The notes under the pieces are model-generated. The model searched no databases and was not told the DNA's origin. It was given only the letters and a program-made list of their open reading frames with translations. Shown piece by piece: positions 39,254 to 45,671 of a stretch of DNA of 55,793 bases. Position 1 is the first letter of the stretch, and each line of letters starts with the position of its first letter. This DNA is from a virus. The stretch is taken from the IMG/VR virus record IMGVR_UViG_3300046011_004185, positions 1-55,793 of that record. One strand, given 5' to 3'. The position numbers were made by a program, and so were the translations under genes.

Positions 39254-39481
39254 TTAGGACTCCAGCTCAATCTTGTCGTTATTCTCCTGAAGGACATAAC
39301 CACTGCTTTCCATCAGGATGTAATAGGGTCCAGCGGAAACCGGTCCACGAACGATTACCGATTGGCCGCCCACATCATTTCCAAGGCCGTTGCTGGCGTC
39401 AGCCACTACACCAGATGCTTGACCTGGGTAGGTGTTAGCAAAATTCGCTACGAATTCAAAACCAACGCCATGGTCGGACAT
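39254..39481 (-). CDS. Small virion-type protein
   Basis: 75 aa, Gly/Val/Ser-rich, mostly beta (G-G-Q-S-V-I-V-R-G-P-V-S-A-G-P-Y-Y-I-L). Between two other small beta proteins with one-base overlaps. No family recognised; a minor capsid or appendage component by context. Confidence 0.5.
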   Translation of the reverse strand: MSDHGVGFEFVANFANTYPGQASGVVADASNGLGNDVGGQSVIVRGPVSAGPYYILMESSGYVLQENNDKIELES

Positions 39482-39786
39482 TACGCAATTCCTGCCTGAA
39501 TGAGTTTTAACACCACGGTTCCATCACCTGAATTCATCGTCACTCGAATCGCTGTCACCGGGAAAGCATAGTTTCCGTCAGCGTTTGCAATTTGAGCGGC
39601 TACTGTTGGATGAGGAAACCATGTGGTAAACCCAACCGCTGGGTCATCAAAAGTATGCTGAACCGTGTAGTTCACAGTTCCGGTTTTAACAACCCCAAAG
39701 CCGACATTGAAAGGTGTGGCATTCAGGTTCATAACAATCGGTGTGCTTGAACCAACTCCCACCTGGGTTACAGTTTGTAGCTTCAT
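39481..39786 (-). CDS. Small beta-rich virion protein
   Basis: 101 aa, AAGGAT site. Pattern V-N-Y-T-V-Q-H-T-F-D-D-P and F-P-V-T-A-I-R-V-T-M-N-S-G-D-G-T-V is one I associate with small structural proteins next to capsid genes of uncultured phages. No further assignment. Confidence 0.6.
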   Translation of the reverse strand: MKLQTVTQVGVGSSTPIVMNLNATPFNVGFGVVKTGTVNYTVQHTFDDPAVGFTTWFPHPTVAAQIANADGNYAFPVTAIRVTMNSGDGTVVLKLIQAGIA

Positions 39787-39804
39787 GTCTAATCCTTAAA
39801 GAGC

Positions 39805-39820
39805 GGGGGCTTTCGCCCCC
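39805..39820 (-). terminator. GC hairpin with GNRA loop in late operon
   Basis: On the minus strand GGGGGC-GAAA-GCCCCC, followed by GCTCTTT. It falls in the 41-base gap between the Lys/Gly-rich gene and the 101-aa gene. It may lower expression of the fibre module relative to the head genes or protect the upstream mRNA. Confidence 0.65.
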
Positions 39821-39827
39821 ACCTCAT

Positions 39828-40937
39828 TTAGCACTTCACTCTACCGCCGCGCTTTTTGCCAGGCGTAACCGTTACTGATTTCTCAGTTTCGGTGACACTA
39901 TCACCAAATCTTCTGACAGGTTTTTGAATTTCATCAAGCATCTCTTGAAACATACGACGCTCGAAATCAGACTTAACGCCTTGGCCTTGAGCTTTTTCTT
40001 GCATTTTGCGCTCAGCATCACTAACTGAGCCACCAGACCGCATTTTCTTTCCGTATTTGCTATAGACCTCTACATCTTTAGTCTTAGCAGCCTTCATAGC
40101 GGGGGCGTTTTCTTTCTCAAATTGGCTATGCAGCCGCTTTTCAGCAGGCGTCATGACCGCGCCACCTTTTTTGAAGGTACCGGAAAGTTTGCTGATGCTT
40201 ACGGGTGTAGACGGGGTTTTATGGCCCTGGGGCATGCTTTCTGCCTTACCCGAGTCATTTACCGCTCCACCCTTAGCATACTTTTTTGCGGCACCACCTT
40301 TCTTGTAGCCGCCACCGTTACCCAGCTTCACGCCACCTGTTTTGGCAGGCGAGTGATCAGGCTTGGTCGTGACCATCTTGGTGTTTTTGTACTCACCAGC
40401 GTCACGGGAACCTTCTTTCTCGGTGATGATGCCGCCAGCGGCCTTTTTCATAACCTTGCCGCCGTACTTATAGCCGCCTTGACCGTATACCACGCCACCG
40501 GTTGCGTAACCGCCCTGACCTTTAACTACACCGCCAGTCTTCAGACCTTTGTGAGCTTTAGAGGCAGGCTTTCCGGCATGCTCTTTAAGTTTCTTGGCGA
40601 CATCGGATGTGGCTTTCGCCTCAGCCTTATGCTCGGCCATCGACTCCTCAGCCTCGCCACCTTTTTTCATCATGGCAGCGGCACGGCCTACGGGGGCGGC
40701 AGGACCGGCACCCATACCGCGCATCATGCGACGACGGTCAGCCAGTGCGGGACGCATCGGTGACTTACCAGGCATTGAACCACCGCGAGCAGGCATACCT
40801 GCCGGCATCGGGGTAGCGGTAGGTGCTAAGGCACCGCCCATTTGCATTTTCTTTTCTACTTTTCCACCTTTTTTGAGCTTTAACTCAATAGATGGCTCTG
40901 TGGTCATCATTTTGACCATCGGCTTAAACTGACCCAT
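39828..40937 (-). CDS. Lys/Gly-rich virion protein with GG-hydrophobic repeats
   Basis: 369 aa from the ATG at 40935-40937 (AAGGAG upstream; a start 16 codons earlier has no such site). Lys, Gly, Met and Ala dominate. Short repeats T-G-G-V-V, G-Q-G-G-Y, Y-A-T-G-G-V-V and K-K-G-G-x recur more than fifteen times, separated by Lys-rich helices. The C-terminal part has K-S-D-F-E-R-R-M-F-Q-E-M-L-D-E-I and ends G-K-K-R-G-G-R-V-K-C. Extreme basicity suggests packaged or DNA-contacting protein. It shares the GG motif with three other virion proteins. Confidence 0.6.
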   Translation of the reverse strand: MGQFKPMVKMMTTEPSIELKLKKGGKVEKKMQMGGALAPTATPMPAGMPARGGSMPGKSPMRPALADRRRMMRGMGAGPAAPVGRAAAMMKKGGEAEESMAEHKAEAKATSDVAKKLKEHAGKPASKAHKGLKTGGVVKGQGGYATGGVVYGQGGYKYGGKVMKKAAGGIITEKEGSRDAGEYKNTKMVTTKPDHSPAKTGGVKLGNGGGYKKGGAAKKYAKGGAVNDSGKAESMPQGHKTPSTPVSISKLSGTFKKGGAVMTPAEKRLHSQFEKENAPAMKAAKTKDVEVYSKYGKKMRSGGSVSDAERKMQEKAQGQGVKSDFERRMFQEMLDEIQKPVRRFGDSVTETEKSVTVTPGKKRGGRVKC

Positions 40938-41103
40938 TTTCTGGCTCCTTAGATTCGGTTGACTCAGGAATATCCAATCTGGCAACTAACGCATTCATGA
41001 CATCGATGGCCGCCTGAGATGCTACGGCCACATCATGTGCATGCTCGCGCTGCTTGATCATTTTGGAAATTTCTTCCTGCAAAAATTCCTTAGTGATCTG
41101 CAT
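40924..41103 (-). CDS. 59-aa coiled-coil protein
   Basis: ATG at 41101-41103 formed in a TAATG overlap with the previous stop; stop at 40924-40926, 14 bases inside the next gene. Sequence T-K-E-F-L-Q-E-E-I-S-K-M-I-K-Q-R-E, then A-V-A-S-Q-A-A-I-D-V-M-N-A-L: amphipathic helices. Too short for a 60-aa filter, yet it exactly bridges two genes. Probably a small assembly helper. Confidence 0.7.
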   Translation of the reverse strand: MQITKEFLQEEISKMIKQREHAHDVAVASQAAIDVMNALVARLDIPESTESKEPENGSV

Positions 41104-41702
41104 TAACTAAAAGAAGCGTAGGCCGGGACATAGTAATCAGTGCCACCAATCCGAACCTTGATTGCCTTGGACACGGTAGCGACTGCGGTTGCCGTTGGGG
41201 CAATCGTTGCTGCTGGGCCAGATGCAATGTTGATCAGCGACTGCACTTCACCGGTCTGAGTTCCGCTATCCGTTACCCGGATAAAGGACGACTCTGCGCC
41301 CAAAGTCACATTGACGCTGTAGTCGGTGTCCAGCTGCAGAACAGCCAGAGTGCCGCCAGGAGTTGTTGCTGAGCCGCCCAAGGTTGCACGGATGGCGTTC
41401 GCTGCACCAGAGATCGTACCGGTGGTATTGATCGAGGTGGAGATGTGTGCGCCGTTAATCGTGCCGCCAGCCGCTGCACCTGCGCCGGTTACCCGGGTAA
41501 ATGCACGGAGCGTTTCGCCAGAGCCAGTGCTGGTGATATCCAGACGCTGATAAGAAAGACGGGTATCGCCAGTTGTTGCCGAGCTCGTTGCATAAGAGCT
41601 GGAGATATTTTGCGCAGAAGTTACGGAAATCGGATCTGCGGCACTGCCAGACTCAAAACCGTTGTTTGATCTTACTGGGCCGGAAAAAGTAGTACGGGCC
41701 AT
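41103..41702 (-). CDS. Head structural/decoration-type protein
   Basis: 199 aa from the ATG at 41700-41702 with AAAGGA; a start 8 codons earlier lacks one. Beginning A-R-T-T-F-S-G-P-V-R-S-N-N-G-F, a start I recall from structural proteins beside the capsid gene in uncultured podovirus-like genomes. Thr/Ser/Ala-rich all-beta with T-G-T-I-S-G-A-A-N-A-I-R. Separated from the capsid gene by a strong terminator hairpin. Confidence 0.6.
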   Translation of the reverse strand: MARTTFSGPVRSNNGFESGSAADPISVTSAQNISSSYATSSATTGDTRLSYQRLDITSTGSGETLRAFTRVTGAGAAAGGTINGAHISTSINTTGTISGAANAIRATLGGSATTPGGTLAVLQLDTDYSVNVTLGAESSFIRVTDSGTQTGEVQSLINIASGPAATIAPTATAVATVSKAIKVRIGGTDYYVPAYASFS

Positions 41703-41788
41703 GATATTCCTTTCGTGTAGTAGCACCTTGCCTTACTGTCTCTACTAAGTCTGCTAGGCCAGTCAGTAAGGCTAAACATCCTAGAAAA

Positions 41789-41816
41789 CCCCCACCGGAT
41801 CGCTCCGGTGAGGGGG
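41789..41816 (-). terminator. Strong intrinsic terminator after the major capsid gene
   Basis: CCCCC-ACCGGA, loop TCGC, TCCGGT-GA-GGGGG, an 11-bp stem with a 2-base bulge, and TTTT on the leftward side (41785-41788). It begins nine bases past the capsid stop codon. It would end or weaken transcription after the capsid gene, making capsid mRNA the most abundant. Confidence 0.85.
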
Positions 41817-41824
41817 TTACTTCT

Positions 41825-42739
41825 TTAGACTCCAGGAGTACCGTACATAGCACGGGGGTCCGTGAAGCCAACATCGTAACGCTCGGTTGCCTTGTACCGC
41901 ATGGTGTCGGTCTCAAAGTCACCTTCCATGGTCTTCTCCAGACCACGGCGCATCATCAGCTTCATGCCTTCCGGAGCGTCAGTCTGCACCCACCATGCGG
42001 TGGAGGAAGTCAGACGCGACAGAACAGCGGCACCCTCGTCGAGCAGTCCGATGGACTTGATCGGGTTGATGTCGTTGTCTGCGGTACCAGAACGCAGAAC
42101 GGACTTCAGCAGAACCTCGGCCTGGAAGACATTGCCCGGGGCCACCACCAGTTGGCGGGGAACCAGACGGATCTTCTTGCCGTTGTTGTCCACTGCCTGA
42201 CGGATCTGAATGAGCATCTGCTCAAGCGAGGTCTGTGACAGGTTAGCGGGCGTTGTCAGCAGGTTGCTGAAGGTGCCGTTTACGATCGGGTGCGAAGCGG
42301 AGTTCAGCTGAACGCCGTCGCCACCGGGGTAGGCACTGTTAAATGCGCGGTTAAGCACATTGGCCGACAGGGTCTCCTTGGTCTCGATCAGGGACTGAGC
42401 GAGATGGCGGGCATACACCTGGCCGATACGGATGTGGTCGCCGTCTTCAACAAGAACTTTGGTCAGTGCAAAGGCCAGGCCATAGACACTGTACACATAG
42501 CGCTTGAGGAAGAGCACACCGCCCTGCTGATAGGTAACCGGAGTTCCATCAGGCAGTTGCGGAGCTGCGCCAAATCCATAAAGGACCGGCTCTTCGTGAT
42601 AGTTACGGGGAATACCTTGTTGCTCACGGAAAACCCGTGACCACTCGTCGGTACGCTGATCATAGACTCCGTCGAAGCATTCATTGAGGATCGGCTCAAC
42701 TATGCTTCTAAAGTCGGTACTGCGCATCGGGGCTGCCAT
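41825..42739 (-). CDS. Major capsid protein (HK97-fold type)
   Basis: 304 aa, GGAGGG site. Typical features: L-S-Q-T-S-L-E-Q-M-L-I-Q-I-R-Q, N-N-G-K-K-I-R-L-V-P-R-Q-L-V-V-A-P-G, L-K-S-V-L-R-S-G-T-A-D-N-D-I-N, T-A-W-W-V-Q-T-D-A-P-E-G-M-K and F-E-T-D-T-M-R-Y-K-A-T-E-R-Y-D-V-G. These are recurring blocks of Mu-type/HK97-fold capsid proteins. It lies after the scaffold gene and before the terminator, with a strong ribosome site, as expected for the most abundant protein. Confidence 0.85.
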   Translation of the reverse strand: MAAPMRSTDFRSIVEPILNECFDGVYDQRTDEWSRVFREQQGIPRNYHEEPVLYGFGAAPQLPDGTPVTYQQGGVLFLKRYVYSVYGLAFALTKVLVEDGDHIRIGQVYARHLAQSLIETKETLSANVLNRAFNSAYPGGDGVQLNSASHPIVNGTFSNLLTTPANLSQTSLEQMLIQIRQAVDNNGKKIRLVPRQLVVAPGNVFQAEVLLKSVLRSGTADNDINPIKSIGLLDEGAAVLSRLTSSTAWWVQTDAPEGMKLMMRRGLEKTMEGDFETDTMRYKATERYDVGFTDPRAMYGTPGV

Positions 42740-42752
42740 TTATCTGCCCTCC

Positions 42753-43352
42753 TTAGATTGCGTTAACAGTACCTGCGTACTGCGACTCGCTGATTTGTAC
42801 CCGTACAATCGTGTACGCATCTCCCCACGCATTGTCTGGGTAGGGGGCTAGATCGATGACACGACACTGCTTGGCGTTACCCGAACCAGCAGCCGAGGTA
42901 CCTAAGGTAGCCTGCGACAGACCAGTTGTGGTGGAGCCGGCGGTCGAGTTCGTGATATCAAACTCGTCACCAATCGCGGTCTGAGACAGGGAACCATCTA
43001 CCTGGATCTCATAGACGATGTTGGCGTCTTGATAAAAATAAGCAATTACGGAGCCAACTTGGAAAGACTCGTTAGCGGGCCAGTAGTTGCTTACACGGCG
43101 ACGACCAGTGGCATCGGTCCACTCAACACCAGCGAAGGCACCTAAAAATGCCTCACCAGTTGCTGCAGGCTCGATCCAACCAGCGGTGTTCATCTTAACG
43201 GGTTGACCTTTCAGAATGTTGCTAGCAAAGCCAGCGGAGACATTACCTGAGGTCGAAACCGCTTGAATTCCGTTTGCAAGCGCGAAAGCACGATCCAAAC
43301 CAGAGGGATGGTATGCCGGGCGCAGGCCAAACGGAGCAGAGGTTGCACTCAT
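42753..43352 (-). CDS. Capsid-associated structural protein
   Basis: 199 aa, AAGGAG site. Start S-A-T-S-A-P-F-G-L-R-P-A-Y-H-P-S-G is a recurrent opening of a structural protein next to the capsid gene in short-tailed environmental phages. Beta-rich body with F-L-G-A-F-A-G-V-E-W-T-D, and N-Y-W-P-A-N-E-S-F. Likely decoration or cement protein. Thirteen bases upstream of the capsid start. Confidence 0.62.
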   Translation of the reverse strand: MSATSAPFGLRPAYHPSGLDRAFALANGIQAVSTSGNVSAGFASNILKGQPVKMNTAGWIEPAATGEAFLGAFAGVEWTDATGRRRVSNYWPANESFQVGSVIAYFYQDANIVYEIQVDGSLSQTAIGDEFDITNSTAGSTTTGLSQATLGTSAAGSGNAKQCRVIDLAPYPDNAWGDAYTIVRVQISESQYAGTVNAI

Positions 43353-43390
43353 TTGCTACTCCTTAATGGTTGATAAATCCTCCCTTGCCA

Positions 43391-43927
43391 TTAAGAAAAG
43401 ATTGGCGCGGGAAGGGGTTTGTCAAGTTCGCCTAGTCCCTCGCCCTCAACCTGCCCGAGTCTTCGACCCGAACTGTCTTTGCCGACCTGTTGTTCCGCCT
43501 GCACCTTGATTTTATTTGCTTCCTCAAGAGGTTGATCGTGGTGAAAGTGGGTCATGATGGCCTGATAAATTTCTTCAGGAATCTTGAATAACAACATTTC
43601 ATTGCATGCGACATGACCAATGTGTTCGCCAGCCTTTACGCGATAATTTTCAAACCCTGAGATTTCATCGGCGCTAACCGGAACATACCCAAGGCGCATT
43701 CGCTTATCGATGCTGTCGTAACTATTAGTGGTTGAGAGCCAAACGACATGCCACCCAGGAATATGGGGGGCCTTTGGCAATGCTTCTGGCGTGAATTCAT
43801 CCTTCCACATCTTCAGACGCTCATCAGATGACACGAACATATCCTCCGGGGCCTTACGGCTTGCGTCCTCGCTAGCACGAGTTTCGCGTGATCCGGCAGA
43901 TACAGATTTTTTTAATCGAGAATCCAT
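43391..43927 (-). CDS. Head-region protein of unknown role
   Basis: 178 aa, AGGAG site. It contains P-G-W-H-V-V-W-L-S-T-T-N-S-Y-D-S-I, R-M-R-L-G-Y-V-P-V, and H-V-A-C-N-E-M-L-L-F-K-I-P-E-E-I-Y-Q: conserved-looking blocks I have seen between scaffold and capsid genes of marine podoviruses. Predicted alpha/beta. Assembly role by position. Confidence 0.6.
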   Translation of the reverse strand: MDSRLKKSVSAGSRETRASEDASRKAPEDMFVSSDERLKMWKDEFTPEALPKAPHIPGWHVVWLSTTNSYDSIDKRMRLGYVPVSADEISGFENYRVKAGEHIGHVACNEMLLFKIPEEIYQAIMTHFHHDQPLEEANKIKVQAEQQVGKDSSGRRLGQVEGEGLGELDKPLPAPIFS

Positions 43928-43936
43928 TGTTAGCTC

Positions 43937-44896
43937 CTATTTTCGTTGTGCTGCTTCACGGGCATATCGGGCAACCATCTTGGCCTTCATCTTGGGATCG
44001 TCCCAAAACCCAGCCTCTTTCATTGCTCGTACCTGCTCGACGCTCAAGGTAAAGGTGTTCCGGCTTCCGCCACCACCTGTCTCCCTCTCGCTTCCTGTCA
44101 CAACGCTTTTCGGACCTCTCTTTCTTGGAGTCTCGTAAGTAGAGTCAGTATAGGCATCACTTTCTTCATCCTGCAACTCAGTTTCAACTCGGGCGGAAAG
44201 CTCTTGCCAATAGGTTTGAGTCGCCGGGTTAAAACCTTCTCGAGCCAGTTGGGCATCGATCTGTTTGGCCATACGGCTTTTGGGATCGCCACCCTCTGGG
44301 TCGTACCAAGAGTTCTTTTCCATCCAACGCTTGGCGTACTTCTGAACCATGGGGCTCTCGGCTGCCTGGTAGACCTGAGCCTGCTGCTCTTGCTGAGCCT
44401 TCATTGCAGCCAGCTGGTCGTACCGATCCTTGGCGGCCATCATAGCCTCCTGAGCTCCCACTAAGGCGGTACCGTCAGCCTTATCGGTAGCCTCTTTCAA
44501 GCGGATCTTGGCGTACTTGATCCGAGCCTCCTCGTCTTCCATAGCCTTTTTGAGCTCGGCAAGACGCTTAGCCTCAATCTCCCGCTTAAAGGCGGCCATC
44601 TGCTCGCGCATCTCTTGGATCTCACGATCCTGAGCCGCAAGCCGCTCGTCCTTCTCGTTTTGAACCCGCTTGATGTACTCCTTCTTGGCCTTACGGCGGG
44701 CTCTCCTGGCCTCCCGGACGGCGTCTGTGTCGCCCGGTTGGTCTTGGTCTTCGTCCTCTGCCGGGGCGGCTTCAGCCTTTGGGGCCTCCTCCTGCTCCGG
44801 TTCATCGGTAAGCATGCTGTCAGGCAGCTCAACCGTTAGAGAACCGTCTTTTTCCTCGGAAATCTTTATATCTTCTTCTTTTGCTTCTGCGTTCAT
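43937..44896 (-). CDS. Scaffolding protein
   Basis: 319 aa, highly charged. Acidic Pro/Glu-rich N-terminus (about 1-60), long Lys/Arg/Glu/Ala coiled coil (about 60-200), flexible part, then a short basic C-terminus with F-T-L-S-V-E-Q-V-R-A-M-K-E-A-G-F-W-D-D-P, a helix-loop-helix that could bind the capsid. Composition, place between portal and capsid, and length fit a podovirus scaffold. No protease gene was recognised nearby. Confidence 0.75.
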   Translation of the reverse strand: MNAEAKEEDIKISEEKDGSLTVELPDSMLTDEPEQEEAPKAEAAPAEDEDQDQPGDTDAVREARRARRKAKKEYIKRVQNEKDERLAAQDREIQEMREQMAAFKREIEAKRLAELKKAMEDEEARIKYAKIRLKEATDKADGTALVGAQEAMMAAKDRYDQLAAMKAQQEQQAQVYQAAESPMVQKYAKRWMEKNSWYDPEGGDPKSRMAKQIDAQLAREGFNPATQTYWQELSARVETELQDEESDAYTDSTYETPRKRGPKSVVTGSERETGGGGSRNTFTLSVEQVRAMKEAGFWDDPKMKAKMVARYAREAAQRK

Positions 44897-44905
44897 GATC
44901 TACCC

Positions 44906-45334
44906 CTATACGAAGGCTTTCATTGCAAGTGGATCTCCGGTCAACTTGGCAATCACCTCATGGTCATTAATCACCATGAATAGAGCCGGATCTTCTTCGC
45001 CTGGGACTTCTACCTCCCAGCGATCTCCACCCCACTTAGGAACACGCAAAAAGTCCCCCACCTCGCACCACGACCCCTCGGGCCACGGTTCCATGGTGTC
45101 TCGCTTTTTAAACGCCAAGGGGCCAATTTCCACGACTTTAGCCACCATGTTGTTCCACTTCTCGGTTTCCTTGGTTTCTTGAACCAAGATAATCCCAGCG
45201 CTTGTAGCCTTCTTTTTTGAGCGTCGCAGCTGAACTAGGATGCGGGCTCCAAGAGGTTTGGCACCGGGGTCTACGCTCGGAAATGCCCAAGCCAACTCAG
45301 CGTCGTTAGACGCTACCGGTTCATTCATCTTCAT
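44906..45334 (-). CDS. GroES-like co-chaperonin
   Basis: 142 aa, AGGAAG site. A Cpn10-type core: P-L-G-A-R-I-L-V-Q-L-R-R, T-S-A-G-I-I-L-V-Q-E-T-K-E-T-E-K as the mobile loop, A-K-V-V-E-I-G-P, then V-G-D-F-L-R-V-P-K-W-G-G and V-I-N-D-H-E-V-I-A-K-L. It is longer than host GroES because of insertions and an extended N-terminus. Phage GroES-like proteins replace host GroES in folding the capsid protein. It lies next to the scaffold gene. Confidence 0.75.
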   Translation of the reverse strand: MKMNEPVASNDAELAWAFPSVDPGAKPLGARILVQLRRSKKKATSAGIILVQETKETEKWNNMVAKVVEIGPLAFKKRDTMEPWPEGSWCEVGDFLRVPKWGGDRWEVEVPGEEDPALFMVINDHEVIAKLTGDPLAMKAFV

Positions 45335-45506
45335 CGTCTTCCTTTAAAAGGTTATTCAGGATGTCTAAGGCCTCCTGTAGCCCTTGATGCTGGCCGACTA
45401 GCCGCTGATAAGACTCCCATGTATTCGCCATACCTCCAGCGAGGGACGAGGCTATTTCAGCCTGCCTAGTCTTAATCGAGCCAATCAGATCCGAAGTTGT
45501 GGTCAT
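45321..45506 (-). CDS. Small coiled-coil protein
   Basis: 61 aa, helical (I-K-T-R-Q-A-E-I-A-S-S-L; L-Q-E-A-L-D-I-L-N-N-L-L-K-E) with an acidic end. It overlaps the GroES-like gene by 14 bases and the upstream small gene by ATGA. Probably an assembly factor; no family recognised. Confidence 0.6.
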   Translation of the reverse strand: MTTTSDLIGSIKTRQAEIASSLAGGMANTWESYQRLVGQHQGLQEALDILNNLLKEDDEDE

Positions 45507-45670
45507 TTTTCGTTAGCTTGTGCAAGACCCCCTTTCGGTTCCGATTTGGTATCCGAATTGGTTTTCTGCCCTTTAGGCTGTAGGCTTTCACCATCAAGAG
45601 GCACACCCATAGCCAGGCGGGCGTGGTAGTTAACCAGCTCGCTTTGCTGCTCTTTGTCGTAATCAGACAT
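45503..45670 (-). CDS. 55-aa hypothetical protein carrying dispersed repeat copy B
   Basis: ATG at 45668-45670, one base after the portal stop, with AAAGGAG upstream; stop at 45503-45505. Starts D-Y-D-K-E-Q-Q-S-E-L-V-N-Y-H-A-R-L-A-M-G, and its C-terminal third is translated from the dispersed repeat (K-T-N-S-D-T-K-S-E-P). Below a 60-aa threshold. Role unknown. Confidence 0.65.
   Translation of the reverse strand: MSDYDKEQQSELVNYHARLAMGVPLDGESLQPKGQKTNSDTKSEPKGGLAQANEK
45533..45566. repeat. Dispersed ~30-bp repeat, copy B
   Basis: The plus strand reads TTTCGGTTCCGATTTGGTAT then CCGAATTGGTTTTC. Close match to copies A and C. Minus-strand translation K-T-N-S-D-T-K-S-E-P is in the same frame as in the other two genes. 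Confidence 0.7.
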
Positions 45671-45671
45671 T

